Notes: generated from the letters alone by a model not told the origin. 64,000 nucleotides of DNA from Lachnoclostridium sp. An196 (GCF_002160135.1 NZ_NFJZ01000002.1:366547-430546), one strand, 5' to 3'. Positions 15,387 through 25,996 are shown, counted from the stretch's first letter. Numbers and translations: made by a program.

Positions 15387-17036
15387 ATGGATTTTAAGAA
15401 GAGCGCAGTATACCAGATTTACCCGAAATCTTTCTGTGACAGCAATGGAGACGGACTCGGGGATTTAAAGGGAGTAACCGGAAAACTGGATTATTTAAAA
15501 GAACTGGGTGTAGATTACATCTGGATGACGCCGTTCTTCGTGTCTCCCCAGAACGATAACGGCTACGATGTGGAAGACTATTACAACATTGATCCAAGAT
15601 ACGGAACGATGGAAGACTTTGAAGAACTGTCCAGAGAAGCGGCGAAGCGAGGTATCCGCCTCATGCTCGATATGGTCTTTAATCATACTTCAGACCGTCA
15701 TGAGTGGTTTCAGAAAGCGCTGTCCGGGGATCCGAAATATAAGAATTTCTATATTTTCAAAAAGGGCAAAGATAACGGCGAGCCTCCCACCAACTGGGAG
15801 AGCAAGTTCGGCGGGAACGCCTGGAAATATGTAGAAAAATTTGACGAATATTATCTGCATTTATTTGATGTTTCTCAGCCGGATCTGAACTGGGACAATC
15901 CGGAAGTGCGTCAGGAGCTTCAGAAAGTAATCCGTTTCTGGATGGGAAAAGGCGTGAAAGGATTCCGTTTCGATGTGGTAAACCTGATCAGCAAGGACAG
16001 GTACGAGGACGATTATGAAGGAGACGGACGCCGGTTCTACACAGACGGCCCCAGGATCCATGAATACCTTCAGGAACTGAATGCGGCCACGTTCGGCACG
16101 GATGCGGAAATCATTACGGTGGGCGAGATGTCCAGCACTTCCATGGAGAATTGCTACCGGTACGCGTCGGAGGACGGCAGGGAACTGTCCATGGTGTTTA
16201 GCTTCCATCATCTGAAGGTGGATTTTGTGGGAAATGAAAAATGGGTGATCGTGCCTTATGATTTCCAGAAACTGAAACACATCCTGTTCGACTGGCAGAC
16301 CCATATGGCAGAACATCACGCATGGAACGCAGTATTCTGGTGCAATCATGATCAGCCGAGAGTAGTGTCCCGCTTTGGCGACGAGGGCAGATACTGGAAA
16401 GAATCCGCGAAAATGCTGGGAACGGTGATCCACTGTCTGAGAGGCACGCCGTATATCTATCAGGGAGAGGAACTGGGCATGACCAACGCGCATTTCGACC
16501 AGATCTCCCAGTACAAGGATGTGGAGAGCCTGAACCATTTCCGGATCCTTCAGGAAAAAGGGCTGCCGGAATCCGCGGTATATGAGATCCTGAAGATTCA
16601 TTCCAGGGACAACAGCCGGACCCCCATGCAGTGGGACGGCGGCAAATATGCCGGATTTTCAGACGCGGAGCCGTGGATCAGCGTAAATCCTAACCATGTA
16701 CGGATCAACGCGGAGTCTGAGATGCAGGATGACGATTCGATCTTTCGCTATTATCAGAAGCTGATCCGGCTGCGCAAAGATTACGATGTGGTGGCATATG
16801 GAGATCTGGAGCCCCTGGATGAAAAACATCCGTCCGTCATGGCTTACCGCAGGACATGGAAAGATCAGGAGCTGCTGGTGATCAGCAATTTCTACGGCAA
16901 AGAAGTGATCTGGGACGCAGGACGCGGGCTGAACGGTTACACACGGCTGCTTGGAAACTATGAAGATTCCCGTTTGAATGGCACGAAGGCAGAGCTTCGG
17001 CCTTATGAGACGGTTGTGCTCTACAGACAGTCATAG
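15387..17036 (+). CDS. treA: Alpha,alpha-phosphotrehalase (trehalose-6-phosphate hydrolase)
   Basis: A 549-residue GH13 enzyme that splits trehalose-6-phosphate into glucose and glucose-6-phosphate in the cytoplasm. It has the N-terminal signature AVYQIYPKSFCDSNGDG, conserved region 1 DMVFNH, the nucleophile D196 in GFRFDVVNL, the acid/base E247 in TVGEMSS and D322 in CNHDQPR. Length and order match TreA/TreC and the related oligo-1,6-glucosidases. Distinguishing these by eye is not safe, but the coupling to a trehalose-type PTS and TreR makes phosphotrehalase the best call. It is 18 bases downstream of the permease gene with its own AAAGGAG site. A bidirectional terminator ends the operon. 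Confidence 0.88.
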   Translation: MDFKKSAVYQIYPKSFCDSNGDGLGDLKGVTGKLDYLKELGVDYIWMTPFFVSPQNDNGYDVEDYYNIDPRYGTMEDFEELSREAAKRGIRLMLDMVFNHTSDRHEWFQKALSGDPKYKNFYIFKKGKDNGEPPTNWESKFGGNAWKYVEKFDEYYLHLFDVSQPDLNWDNPEVRQELQKVIRFWMGKGVKGFRFDVVNLISKDRYEDDYEGDGRRFYTDGPRIHEYLQELNAATFGTDAEIITVGEMSSTSMENCYRYASEDGRELSMVFSFHHLKVDFVGNEKWVIVPYDFQKLKHILFDWQTHMAEHHAWNAVFWCNHDQPRVVSRFGDEGRYWKESAKMLGTVIHCLRGTPYIYQGEELGMTNAHFDQISQYKDVESLNHFRILQEKGLPESAVYEILKIHSRDNSRTPMQWDGGKYAGFSDAEPWISVNPNHVRINAESEMQDDDSIFRYYQKLIRLRKDYDVVAYGDLEPLDEKHPSVMAYRRTWKDQELLVISNFYGKEVIWDAGRGLNGYTRLLGNYEDSRLNGTKAELRPYETVVLYRQS

Positions 17037-17065
17037 CCGCCAACAATTCAATAAATTAAAAAAAT

Positions 17066-17100
17066 GCCGCTGAATCATTTGTTGACGATGATTCAGCGGC
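17066..17100. terminator. Bidirectional terminator between treA and glnN
   Basis: A perfect 13-bp stem, GCCGCTGAATCAT with ATGATTCAGCGGC, and a 9-base loop. On the minus strand it is followed by ATTTTTTTAATTT, a strong U-tract for glnN; on the plus strand the tail GCTTTCTGTCTT is weaker. Confidence 0.9.
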
Positions 17101-17110
17101 GCTTTCTGTC

Positions 17111-19222
17111 TTATACTTCAAACATCAGATCGCCATAGGACGGCATCGGCCATGCCTCTTTGTCTACCAGCATTTCCATCTTGTCCACCGGACGGCGAAG
17201 AGCTTCCATGGCAGGAAGCACGTAGTCATGATAGAAGTGGGCCCGTTTTTCATTGCTTTCAATAGTCCCCGCTTCCGCCGTGACCTCGCGCAGAATTTTG
17301 ACGGCGCCGTTGGCCTCGTTCAGCAGAGAAGAGATGCCGCTCAGAAGCTCTGTCTGAACGGAAGCGTCCGCTCCGATGGCGCGCAGCGATTCGATAATCT
17401 GCGACAGGGTGCCTGTGTATTTGATCACGGCGGGCAGGATCTGTTTGACCGCCATATCGATCATGGTCAGCGCTTCGATGTTAAGCGCTTTGTTGTATGT
17501 TTCATATTTAATCTCGGCGCGGGAGAAAAGCTCCGATTCGCTGAAGACGCCGAACCGCTCGAACATACGGATGGATTTTTCCGTTACCAGGGCGGGGATC
17601 GCGTCCACCATGGATTTCAGGTTCGGAAGTCCGCGCCGTTCCGCCTCCTGTACCCATTCTTCGGAATAACCGTTGCCGCCGAAAATGATCTTGCGGTGCT
17701 CCGAGATATACTGCAGCATCAGATCCTGCAGGGCCGTGTCGAAATCGTCCGCTTTTTCAAGCACGTCGCAGGCGTCTGCAAACGCCTCTGCCACGATGGT
17801 ATTGATAACGACGGTGGAAGGCGCGATGGAATCCCGGGAGCCTACCATACGGAATTCAAATTTATTGTTGGTAAAAGCGAACGGCGAAGTCCGGTTGCGG
17901 TCGGTGGCATCTTTGGTCAGATCGGGAAGCGTTTTGACTCCGGTGTGCAGTTTCCCGCCCTTCAGGCTGTGGGTGGCGTTTCCGGTGCTCATGAGCTGGT
18001 CCAGGATCTCGTCCAGCTGTTCGCCCAGGAATACGGAGACGATGGCCGGAGGCGCCTCGTGCGCGCCCAGACGGTGGTCGTTGCCCACGTTTGCCGCAGA
18101 TTCCCGCAGCAGATCCGCGTGCGTGTCAACCGCTTTCAGGATGCAGGCGAGGATCAGCAGGAACTGTTTATTTTCATGAGGGCGTTTGCCCGGATCCAGC
18201 AGGTTGATGCCGTCGTCGGTGGTCAGGGACCAGTTGTTGTGCTTGCCGGATCCATTAACGCCGGCGAAGGGTTTTTCATGGAGCAGACAGACCAGTCCCT
18301 GCTGCGCGGCTACTCTTTTCAGCGTCTGCATCATGATCTGGTTATGGTCGGTGGCCACATTGGCCTCCGCGTAGATGGGGGCCAGTTCATGTTGGGCGGG
18401 AGCCACTTCGTTGTGCTGGGTTTTGGCGGGAACTCCCATTTTCCAGAGTTCTTCGTTGACCTGCTTCATATAAGCCGCGATCCTCTGGCGGATGGTTCCG
18501 AAGTAATGGTCGTCCAGCTCCTGCCCCTTGGGCGGCATGGCGCCGAACAGGGTACGCCCGGTATAGATCAGATCTTTGCGTTCCAGATATTTTTCACGGT
18601 CGATCAGGAAGTACTCCTGTTCCGCCCCGATGGACGGCGTCACCTTCCTGGATGTGGTGTTGCCGAACAGGCGGATCAGACGGAGTGTCTGTTCCTGGAC
18701 CGCTTCCATGGAACGCAGAAGGGGCGTCTTCTGATCCAGAGCCTCTCCGGTGAAGGAACAGAATGCCGTAGGGATACACAGGATGGGACCTGCGGCGTCT
18801 TCCCGGATGAATACCGGAGAAGTGCAGTCCCAGGTGGTATAGCCTCTGGCTTCAAAAGTGGTCCGAAGGCCGCCCGACGGGAAAGAAGACGCGTCCGGTT
18901 CTCCTTTGATCAGATCCTTTCCGGAGAATTCCTCCAGGACGGAGCCGTCTGCCCGGGGAGGAGTGATAAACGAATCATGTTTTTCGGCGGTGAAACCGGT
19001 CAGCGGCTGAAACCAGTGGGTATAATGGGTGGCGCCTTTTTCGATGGCCCATTTCCGTATGGCGGAAGCTACGATGTCTGCCACAGCGGGATCCAGTTCC
19101 TTGCGGCCGTCGATGGTCTTCCGGAGCTCGTGATAAATACTCTTGGGAAGATACTGGCGCATGGCTTTGTCGTTGAATACATTGGTTCCAAAAATATCCA
19201 TGATGGTATGATTGTTTTCCAT
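17111..19222 (-). CDS. glnN: Glutamine synthetase type III
   Basis: A 703-residue type III glutamine synthetase, the dodecameric class common in Clostridia and Bacteroides. It forms glutamine from glutamate, ammonia and ATP. Recognisable parts are the N-terminal FGTNVFND, the substrate segment [19 protein letters not shown], the metal-binding [11 protein letters not shown], the ammonium/glutamate region [20 protein letters not shown] and [11 protein letters not shown]. The length is typical (690-730). AAAGGAAG lies 12 bases upstream of the ATG, and the gene is followed by a strong terminator, so it is monocistronic. It is divergent from the hydrogenase operon, with 240 bases between them. Confidence 0.96.
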   Translation of the reverse strand: MENNHTIMDIFGTNVFNDKAMRQYLPKSIYHELRKTIDGRKELDPAVADIVASAIRKWAIEKGATHYTHWFQPLTGFTAEKHDSFITPPRADGSVLEEFSGKDLIKGEPDASSFPSGGLRTTFEARGYTTWDCTSPVFIREDAAGPILCIPTAFCSFTGEALDQKTPLLRSMEAVQEQTLRLIRLFGNTTSRKVTPSIGAEQEYFLIDREKYLERKDLIYTGRTLFGAMPPKGQELDDHYFGTIRQRIAAYMKQVNEELWKMGVPAKTQHNEVAPAQHELAPIYAEANVATDHNQIMMQTLKRVAAQQGLVCLLHEKPFAGVNGSGKHNNWSLTTDDGINLLDPGKRPHENKQFLLILACILKAVDTHADLLRESAANVGNDHRLGAHEAPPAIVSVFLGEQLDEILDQLMSTGNATHSLKGGKLHTGVKTLPDLTKDATDRNRTSPFAFTNNKFEFRMVGSRDSIAPSTVVINTIVAEAFADACDVLEKADDFDTALQDLMLQYISEHRKIIFGGNGYSEEWVQEAERRGLPNLKSMVDAIPALVTEKSIRMFERFGVFSESELFSRAEIKYETYNKALNIEALTMIDMAVKQILPAVIKYTGTLSQIIESLRAIGADASVQTELLSGISSLLNEANGAVKILREVTAEAGTIESNEKRAHFYHDYVLPAMEALRRPVDKMEMLVDKEAWPMPSYGDLMFEV

Positions 19223-19350
19223 AGATCGATAATTCTTCCTTTCCTGACATTGACTTTACCATTAAAGATACATGATCCTTCCCAAAAGTACAATAGTTAT
19301 TCCTGTGTCCCGGATAAGTTTTTGTTCGGGATTCTGCATACAGAAAAATG

Positions 19351-19379
19351 TTGAGATAAAAACACAAATAAGTTATAAT
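19351..19379 (+). promoter_or_regulatory. Promoter of the hydrogenase operon
   Basis: TTGAGA (19351-19356), 17 AT-rich bases and a perfect TATAAT (19374-19379). Transcription would start near 19386, about 75 bases before hydC. No other promoter as good was noticed between the following genes up to 33.5 kb. Confidence 0.8.
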
Positions 19380-19462
19380 AATTGTGACATTTGCCTAAAA
19401 GAATATGGAGAGGGCGCACGGAAAAATGAAAAATACTGCAAAAAACATAAGGAGGTAGCAAG

Positions 19463-19942
19463 ATGTTAAGTCAATCTTACTATGACAAGGCAGATGAGAT
19501 CATCGAACTCTACGGGAGGAAACCCAGTTCCCTGATCCCGATTATGCAGGATATACAGGGGGAATACCGCTATCTGCCCAGAGAACTGCTGACCTATGTG
19601 GCGAAAGAGATCGGGGTGAAGGAGGCGAAAGCGTACAGCGTCGCGACATTTTATGAAAATTTCTCTTTTGAGGCAAAGGGAAAATATATTATCAAGGTCT
19701 GCGATGGGACAGCCTGTCATGTGCGAAAATCTGTACCGATTCTGGAAGCGCTGCAGAAAGAGCTGGGCCTGAGCAAGAAAAAACACACCACGGACGATAT
19801 GATGTTCACCGTGGAAACGGTTTCCTGTCTCGGGGCCTGCGGACTGGCGCCGACAATGACGGTAAACGATGAGGTGCATCCGAATATGACGCCGGAGAAG
19901 GCGCTGGCCCTGCTGGAGAAGCTGAGAGGAGGAACGGCATGA
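19463..19942 (+). CDS. hydC: NuoE-like [2Fe-2S] subunit of bifurcating [FeFe] hydrogenase
   Basis: A 159-residue thioredoxin-fold ferredoxin of the 24-kDa NADH dehydrogenase family, the gamma subunit of HydABC-type hydrogenases. The four cluster cysteines are in CDGTACH and SCLGACGLAP. The N-terminal half has the helical part (LIPIMQDIQGEYRYLPRELL) usual for NuoE. AAGGAGG precedes the ATG. The stop overlaps the next ATG by four bases. With the two following genes it would form the trimer that couples NADH and reduced ferredoxin to H2; whether this enzyme bifurcates cannot be read from sequence alone. Confidence 0.93.
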   Translation: MLSQSYYDKADEIIELYGRKPSSLIPIMQDIQGEYRYLPRELLTYVAKEIGVKEAKAYSVATFYENFSFEAKGKYIIKVCDGTACHVRKSVPILEALQKELGLSKKKHTTDDMMFTVETVSCLGACGLAPTMTVNDEVHPNMTPEKALALLEKLRGGTA

Positions 19943-21810
19943 AAATTGAAAACAGAGAAGCATTAACCAATGTCTGTCAGAAGACGCAGGAAGAGATCGC
20001 CTCTTATACCTGCCGCGTCCTTGTCTGCGCAGGTACCGGATGCGTGGCCTCCGGATCCCAGAAGATTTATGACCGGATGAAAGAACTCTGCGAAAACGTG
20101 GAAGGCGTGTCTGTGGAATTTCAGAAAGAAGTGCCTCACCTGGGAACAGTGAAAACAGGATGTCAGGGGATCTGCGAACTGGGACCGCTGGTGAGGATCG
20201 AACCGGCGCATTATCAGTATGTAAAAGTACAGCCGGAAGACTGCGGAGAAATCTTTGAAAGAACGGTTCTGCACGGGGAGCCTGTGGAGCGTCTGTTCTA
20301 CCATCGGAATGAAAAGATCTATGAAAAACCGGAAGAGATTCCCTTTATCGCCGGACAGACCAGGATAGTCCTGGAAAACTGCGGAAAGATCGATGCGGAA
20401 TCCCTGGAAGAATACATAGCGGCAGGAGGTTTTTCGGCGCTGACGAAGGCGTTCTTCGACATGACGCCGGAGCAGGTGGTCGAGGAAGTGGACCGCTCCG
20501 GACTGCGGGGACGCGGCGGCGGAGGATTTCCGGCAGGACGCAAGTGGAAGCAGGTGGCGCGGCAGCCGGAGAAGGTACGGTACGTGGTCTGCAACGGAGA
20601 CGAGGGCGATCCGGGAGCGTTCATGGACGGAAGCGTGATGGAAGGCGATCCGTATAAACTCCTGGAAGGCATGGTGATCGCCGCTTATGCGGTGCAATCC
20701 CATGAAGGATACATCTATGTGCGCGCGGAGTACCCGCTGTCTGTGGCGCGCCTGAAACATGCCATCGGAGAGATGGAGAAAGCGGGGCTGCTGGGAGACA
20801 ATATCCTTGGCAGCGGCTTCAGCTTCCATATGCATATCAACCGGGGAGCCGGAGCGTTCGTATGCGGCGAAGGAAGCGCGCTGACGGCATCCATCGAAGG
20901 AAACCGGGGCATGCCGCGTGTGAAGCCGCCAAGGACCGTGGAAAAGGGACTCTGGGAGAAGCCGACGGTGCTGAACAACGTGGAGACGTTCGCCAACGTG
21001 CCGGGCATTATCCTGAAGGGGGCCGACTGGTTCCGCACGATCGGTACGGAAGGCAGTCCGGGTACCAAGACGTTTTCCATCACGGGAGTGATCCAGAATA
21101 CGGGGCTGATCGAGGTGCCCATGGGAACGACGCTCCGGGAGATTATCTACGACATCGGCGGCGGCATCAAAGGCGGCGGAAATTTCAAAGCAGTACAGAT
21201 CGGCGGCCCGTCCGGCGGATGCCTTACCTCCGAACAGCTGGATGTGGGACTGGATTTTGACTCCGTGAAAAAATTCGGCGCGATCGTGGGCTCCGGCGGT
21301 CTGGTGGTCATGGACGAAAACACCTGTATGGTGGAAGTGGCCCGTTTCTTTATGAGTTTTACCCAGAGAGAATCCTGCGGTAAATGTGTGCCCTGCCGGG
21401 AAGGGACCAAACGGATGCTGGAGATTCTGGAACGGATCGTGGCGGGAGAAGGAGAGCTTTCCGACCTGGATGAACTGCAGGAGATCGCGGAGATGGTCAA
21501 GAACATGGCTCTCTGCGGACTGGGCAAAAGCGCCCCGCTGCCGGTCCTGAGCACGCTGAAGACATTCCGCGATGAATATGTGGAGCATATTGTAGATAAG
21601 AGGTGCCGGTCCAAGACCTGCCAGGCGCTGCGGAAATATGTGATCAATCCGGAACTCTGCATAGGCTGCCACAAGTGTTCGAAGAACTGTCCGGTGGGCG
21701 CTATCAGCGGAAAAGTAAAAGAGCCCCACGAGATTGATACGAAGATCTGCATCAAGTGCGGAGCCTGCAAGGACAACTGCGCGTTCGGCGCAATATATGT
21801 AGACGCATAG
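19939..21810 (+). CDS. hydB: NuoF-like NADH-binding subunit of [FeFe] hydrogenase
   Basis: A 623-residue flavin and NADH-binding beta subunit. Domains in order: an N-terminal [2Fe-2S] thioredoxin-like domain with C30, C35, C75 and C79; the FMN/NADH core with GLRGRGGGGFPAGRKW and the acidic stretch CNGDEGDPGAFMD; the [4Fe-4S] motif ESCGKCVPCREGTKR; and a C-terminal 2[4Fe-4S] ferredoxin with CIGCHKCSKNCPVGAI and CIKCGACKDNCAFGAI. This arrangement is that of HydB of Thermotoga- and Moorella-type enzymes. It is 13 bases upstream of hydA. Confidence 0.95.
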   Translation: MKIENREALTNVCQKTQEEIASYTCRVLVCAGTGCVASGSQKIYDRMKELCENVEGVSVEFQKEVPHLGTVKTGCQGICELGPLVRIEPAHYQYVKVQPEDCGEIFERTVLHGEPVERLFYHRNEKIYEKPEEIPFIAGQTRIVLENCGKIDAESLEEYIAAGGFSALTKAFFDMTPEQVVEEVDRSGLRGRGGGGFPAGRKWKQVARQPEKVRYVVCNGDEGDPGAFMDGSVMEGDPYKLLEGMVIAAYAVQSHEGYIYVRAEYPLSVARLKHAIGEMEKAGLLGDNILGSGFSFHMHINRGAGAFVCGEGSALTASIEGNRGMPRVKPPRTVEKGLWEKPTVLNNVETFANVPGIILKGADWFRTIGTEGSPGTKTFSITGVIQNTGLIEVPMGTTLREIIYDIGGGIKGGGNFKAVQIGGPSGGCLTSEQLDVGLDFDSVKKFGAIVGSGGLVVMDENTCMVEVARFFMSFTQRESCGKCVPCREGTKRMLEILERIVAGEGELSDLDELQEIAEMVKNMALCGLGKSAPLPVLSTLKTFRDEYVEHIVDKRCRSKTCQALRKYVINPELCIGCHKCSKNCPVGAISGKVKEPHEIDTKICIKCGACKDNCAFGAIYVDA

Positions 21811-21823
21811 GAGGGATGCTTGT

Positions 21824-23515
21824 ATGGGTACTATGACGATAGATGGAAGAAAAATAGAATTTACCGATGAAAAGAACGTGCTCTCCGTGATCCGGAAGGC
21901 AGGGATCAATCTGCCTACCCTGTGCTATCATTCGGAGGTGTCCACCTTTGGCGCCTGTCGTCTCTGCACGGTGGAGGACGACCGGGGCAGGACGTTTGCC
22001 TCCTGCTCGGAAGAACCCAGGGACGGAATGGTCATCTACACCAACAGCGGCCGGATTAAAAAGTACCGGAAACTGATCGTGGAGCTTTTGCTGGCGGCAC
22101 ACTGCAGAGACTGTACGACCTGTGTGAAAAACGGGGAATGCGTGCTGCAGCAGCTGGCCATCCGCATGAATATTACGTCGGTGCGTTTTGAAAACACGAG
22201 GACGATCCAGCCTCTGGATACCAGTTCGCCGTCTCTGGTAAGGGATCCCAACAAGTGTATCCTCTGCGGAGACTGCGTGCGGGCATGTGAAGAGATCCAG
22301 GGGATCGGGGCGCTGGGCTTTGCGTTCCGTGGTACGGACGCCATGGTCATGCCGGCGTTCAATAAACCCATCGCAGAGACCGAGTGCGTGAACTGCGGTC
22401 AGTGCCGGGTATACTGTCCCACAGGAGCCATATCGATCAAAATGAACCTGGACGAAGTCTGGGGAGCGTTGGCGGATCCGAATACCCGTGTGATCGCCCA
22501 GGTGGCGCCCGCAGTCCGCGTGGCTGTAGGAGACGCATTCGGGCTTCCCAACGGGAGGAGCGTCATGGGAAAAATCGTAGCCGCGCTGCACCGGATGGGA
22601 TTTGACGAAGTGTACGATACCACGTTCAGCGCAGACCTGACGGTTATGGAAGAAAGCAAGGAATTCCTGGAGAGACTCGGCCAGGGGCAGAATCTGCCGC
22701 TTCTTACTTCCTGCTGTCCGGCGTGGGTAAAATTTGTACATGATCAGTATCCGGAATTTATTCCGAATATTTCCACCTGCCGTTCGCCGCAGGAGATGTT
22801 CTCGGCGGTGATCAAAGAGCATTACAAAGGGTATGAGAAGAACCAGGGCAAGAAAACCGTCGTTGTGTCGATCATGCCGTGTACGGCCAAAAAGATGGAG
22901 ATCCTGCGGCCTGACAGCGTAAACAACGGGGAACGCAACACCGACTGGGTGATCACGACTACGGAACTGATTCGTATGATCCGCAGCGCCGGCATCGAGT
23001 TTGCCGACCTGAATCCGCAGTCCTGCGACATGCCGTTCGGACTCGGATCGGGCGGCGGCGTGATCTTCGGAGTCACCGGCGGCGTGACCGAGGCGGTACT
23101 GAGACGCCTGGTGGATAAACATGACAAAGAGTCTCTGGATGCCATTGCAGAATGCGGAGTCCGGGGCGAAGAGGGCATCAAGGAATTTACCGTGGATTAC
23201 AAAGGGATTCCCATCAACGTCTGCGTGGTCAGCGGCCTGGCGAACGCAAGAACCGTTATGGACCGGGTGAAAAACGGAGAGGCCAATTACCAGATCATCG
23301 AAGTGATGGCGTGCCGGAGAGGCTGCATCATGGGAGGCGGACAGCCTGTGAAGCCGGGAGACCGGACCAAGGCGGCCAGGGCAAAAGGCCTGTACAATGC
23401 GGACAGCGTCATGATCATTAAGAAAGCGGATGAGAACCCGACGGTAGAGGCGCTGTATGACGGTCTGCTCAAAGGAAAAGAGCACGAACTGCTGCACAAT
23501 ACGATTCCGTGGTAA
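21824..23515 (+). CDS. hydA: [FeFe] hydrogenase catalytic subunit
   Basis: A 563-residue catalytic subunit. The N-terminus has a [2Fe-2S] domain (C34, C45, C48, C61), then the His-Cys3 [4Fe-4S] site starting at H93 (C97, C100, C106), and two [4Fe-4S] clusters in CILCGDCVRAC and CVNCGQCRVYCP. The H-cluster domain has all three signatures: TSCCPAW (C297, C298), MPCTAKK (C353) and MACRRGCIMGGGQ (C497, C501). All ligands are present, so the enzyme should be active once matured. The chain is close in size to HydA of trimeric NADH-linked hydrogenases. The maturase genes follow directly. Confidence 0.97.
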   Translation: MGTMTIDGRKIEFTDEKNVLSVIRKAGINLPTLCYHSEVSTFGACRLCTVEDDRGRTFASCSEEPRDGMVIYTNSGRIKKYRKLIVELLLAAHCRDCTTCVKNGECVLQQLAIRMNITSVRFENTRTIQPLDTSSPSLVRDPNKCILCGDCVRACEEIQGIGALGFAFRGTDAMVMPAFNKPIAETECVNCGQCRVYCPTGAISIKMNLDEVWGALADPNTRVIAQVAPAVRVAVGDAFGLPNGRSVMGKIVAALHRMGFDEVYDTTFSADLTVMEESKEFLERLGQGQNLPLLTSCCPAWVKFVHDQYPEFIPNISTCRSPQEMFSAVIKEHYKGYEKNQGKKTVVVSIMPCTAKKMEILRPDSVNNGERNTDWVITTTELIRMIRSAGIEFADLNPQSCDMPFGLGSGGGVIFGVTGGVTEAVLRRLVDKHDKESLDAIAECGVRGEEGIKEFTVDYKGIPINVCVVSGLANARTVMDRVKNGEANYQIIEVMACRRGCIMGGGQPVKPGDRTKAARAKGLYNADSVMIIKKADENPTVEALYDGLLKGKEHELLHNTIPW

Positions 23516-24585
23516 ATATTTTTAACAGAAACATGAGAGAATGGATCGAACAGCCGGCGGCGGGAGACCTGCCGCCGGAAAAAGAACTGATAAATCTGCT
23601 TCTGACAGAAGATGAGGAACTCCTGTCCTGCCTGTATGCCCGCGCCCGCCGGATGCGGGAGGAGCATTACGGGAGAAAAGTCTATATCCGGGGACTGATC
23701 GAGTTCACAAATTTCTGCAGAAATAACTGTTATTACTGCGGGATCAGAAGAGATAACAAACAGACAGAACGTTACCGTCTCAGTGAACAGCAAATCATGG
23801 AATGCGCCCAGGAAGGATATTTCCTGGGCTTTCGCACATTTGTACTGCAGGGTGGAGAAGACCCCTGGTACAATACGGAACGGGTGGAACGGCTGGTCCG
23901 GATGCTGAAAGAACATTTTCCGGACTGTGCGGTCACGCTGTCGGTGGGAGAGTGTTCCAGAGAGACGTACAGAAGATGGAGAGAGGCCGGGGCGGACCGC
24001 TACCTGCTCCGGCATGAAACCGCAGATCCCGGGCATTATGGAATGCTGCATCCGCCGGAGCTTTCCTGGGAGAACCGGATGCGGTGCCTGAACGATTTAA
24101 AGGAACTGGGATACCAGGTGGGCTGCGGATTTATGGTGGGCTCGCCCGGACAGACGGCGGCGCACCTGGCCAGAGAACTGCGGTTTCTGAAAGAATTTCG
24201 TCCGCATATGGTGGGGCTGGGACCGTTTATCCCGCAGAAGGACACGAAGTTTGCGCAGGAAACGGCCGGGACGCTGTCCATGACTTTAAAATGTCTGGCG
24301 CTGGTGCGCCTGATCCTGCCGGACGTACTGCTGCCCGCCACCACAGCCCTGGGGACCATCGCCGGAAACGGGACGGAGCTGGGGATCCTGGCGGGGGCCA
24401 ATGTGGTCATGCCCAACCTGACTCCGGCGGAAGAACGGCGGAAATATACGCTTTATGACCATAAAGCATGTACCGGAAGCGAGGCGGCCGAGGGACTTGC
24501 AGAGCTGAAAGGACGTATGGAAAAGATCGGTTATTATGTGTCGGCCGAGCGAGGCGACTGGAAAGGGGAAAAGAACGATGTATGA
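23509..24585 (+). CDS. hydE: [FeFe] hydrogenase maturase HydE, radical SAM
   Basis: A 358-residue radical SAM enzyme for assembly of the [FeFe] H-cluster, acting in the synthesis of the dithiomethylamine-bearing di-iron precursor. The SAM-cluster motif C-x3-C-x2-C is in EFTNFCRNNCYYCGIRR, followed by the glycine motif QGGEDPWY. The GTG at 23509 overlaps the hydA stop codon; an ATG at 23533 is an alternative, and neither has a clear ribosome site, which points to coupling with hydA translation. Its own stop overlaps the start of hydG by eight bases. Confidence 0.95.
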   Translation: MVNIFNRNMREWIEQPAAGDLPPEKELINLLLTEDEELLSCLYARARRMREEHYGRKVYIRGLIEFTNFCRNNCYYCGIRRDNKQTERYRLSEQQIMECAQEGYFLGFRTFVLQGGEDPWYNTERVERLVRMLKEHFPDCAVTLSVGECSRETYRRWREAGADRYLLRHETADPGHYGMLHPPELSWENRMRCLNDLKELGYQVGCGFMVGSPGQTAAHLARELRFLKEFRPHMVGLGPFIPQKDTKFAQETAGTLSMTLKCLALVRLILPDVLLPATTALGTIAGNGTELGILAGANVVMPNLTPAEERRKYTLYDHKACTGSEAAEGLAELKGRMEKIGYYVSAERGDWKGEKNDV

Positions 24586-25996
24586 TGTAAAATCGATGAA
24601 AGCGGAGGAATTCATCTCGGATGAAGAGATCCGGGAGACGCTTGCCTATGCAGACGAGAACTGCGAAAACCTGGAACTGGTGGACGCTCTTTTGAAAAAA
24701 GCGGAAGCCCGCAAAGGACTGAACCACAGGGAGGCGTCGGTGCTTCTGGCCTGTCAGGACCCGGAGCGGATCCAGAGGATGTACCGTCTGGCGGAGCAGA
24801 TCAAGAAAGATTTTTACGGAAACCGGATCGTGATGTTCGCGCCGCTCTATCTTTCGGATTACTGCGTGAACGGATGCGTATACTGCCCGTATCATGCGGG
24901 CAACCGGCTGATCGCCCGCAAAAAGCTCAGCCAGGAAGAGATCCGCAGAGAGGTTATCGCGCTGCAGGATATGGGACATAAGCGCCTGGCCATCGAAGCG
25001 GGGGAAGACCCGGTCAACAACCCCATCGAATATATCCTGGAGAGTATAAAGACGATCTATTCGATCCAGCATAAAAACGGCGCGATCCGCCGGGTGAACG
25101 TGAATATCGCCGCGACTACAGTGGAGGATTACCGGAAGCTGAAGGAGGCGGGGATCGGCACGTATATCCTGTTCCAGGAGACTTATCATAAAGAAAGTTA
25201 TGAAAAGCTGCATCCGACCGGACCGAAGCACAACTATGCATGGCACACCGAGGCGATGGACCGCGCCATGGAGGGCGGTATCGACGATGTGGGCCTGGGC
25301 GTCCTGTTCGGCCTGGAGATGTACCGTTATGAATTCGCCGGCCTCCTGATGCATGCAGAGCATCTGGAAGCGGTGCACGGCGTCGGACCTCATACGATCA
25401 GCGTACCGCGTGTGAAGAGAGCGGAAGGCATCGATCCGTCCGCATTCGACAACGGCATCAGCGACGACATTTTCGCGAAGATCTGCGCGCTGATCCGCAT
25501 CTGCGTGCCGTATACCGGCATGATTATTTCCACCAGAGAATCCCAGGCAGTACGCGAAAAGGTGATCCGGCTGGGCGTGTCCCAGATCAGCGGCGCTTCC
25601 AGGACCAGCGTGGGCGGATATGCGGAGGAAGAGCCGGAAGACGAATGCTCCGAGCAGTTTGACGTCAGCGACAAGCGGACGCTGGACGAGGTGGTGCGCT
25701 GGCTGATGGACCTGGGGTACATTCCTTCCTTCTGTACGGCATGCTACCGGGAAGGAAGGACCGGGGACCGTTTTATGAGCCTCTGCAAGAGCGGGCAGAT
25801 CCAGAACTGCTGCCATCCCAACGCGCTGATGACCCTGAAGGAATATCTGATGGATTATGCGTCGGCGGAAACGAGGGAGGTCGGCGAAAAGCTGATCCAG
25901 GCGGAACTGGCCAATATCCCGAGGGAACGCACGCGGGAGATCTGTGCGGAGCATCTGAAACAGATCGAAGAAGGGCAAAGAGATTTTCGTTTTTAA
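24578..25996 (+). CDS. hydG: [FeFe] hydrogenase maturase HydG, tyrosine lyase
   Basis: A 472-residue radical SAM tyrosine lyase that makes the CO and cyanide ligands of the H-cluster. The start at 24578 has AAAGGGGA upstream and overlaps hydE by eight bases. The N-terminal cluster motif is in YCVNGCVYCPYHAGN; the glycine-rich motif is EAGEDPVNN. The C-terminal extension holds the second cluster site, CTACYREGRTGDRFM with a cysteine in the following CKSG, which carries the dangler iron in studied HydG. All of these are intact. hydF follows after 12 bases. Confidence 0.96.
   Translation: MYDVKSMKAEEFISDEEIRETLAYADENCENLELVDALLKKAEARKGLNHREASVLLACQDPERIQRMYRLAEQIKKDFYGNRIVMFAPLYLSDYCVNGCVYCPYHAGNRLIARKKLSQEEIRREVIALQDMGHKRLAIEAGEDPVNNPIEYILESIKTIYSIQHKNGAIRRVNVNIAATTVEDYRKLKEAGIGTYILFQETYHKESYEKLHPTGPKHNYAWHTEAMDRAMEGGIDDVGLGVLFGLEMYRYEFAGLLMHAEHLEAVHGVGPHTISVPRVKRAEGIDPSAFDNGISDDIFAKICALIRICVPYTGMIISTRESQAVREKVIRLGVSQISGASRTSVGGYAEEEPEDECSEQFDVSDKRTLDEVVRWLMDLGYIPSFCTACYREGRTGDRFMSLCKSGQIQNCCHPNALMTLKEYLMDYASAETREVGEKLIQAELANIPRERTREICAEHLKQIEEGQRDFRF

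Noticed and set aside
19405..19458. 17-residue leader peptide frame before hydC, ending in the Shine-Dalgarno sequence
   Set aside because: The AGG AGG TAG ending is simply the ribosome site read in frame; no regulatory codon run or attenuator hairpin accompanies it.
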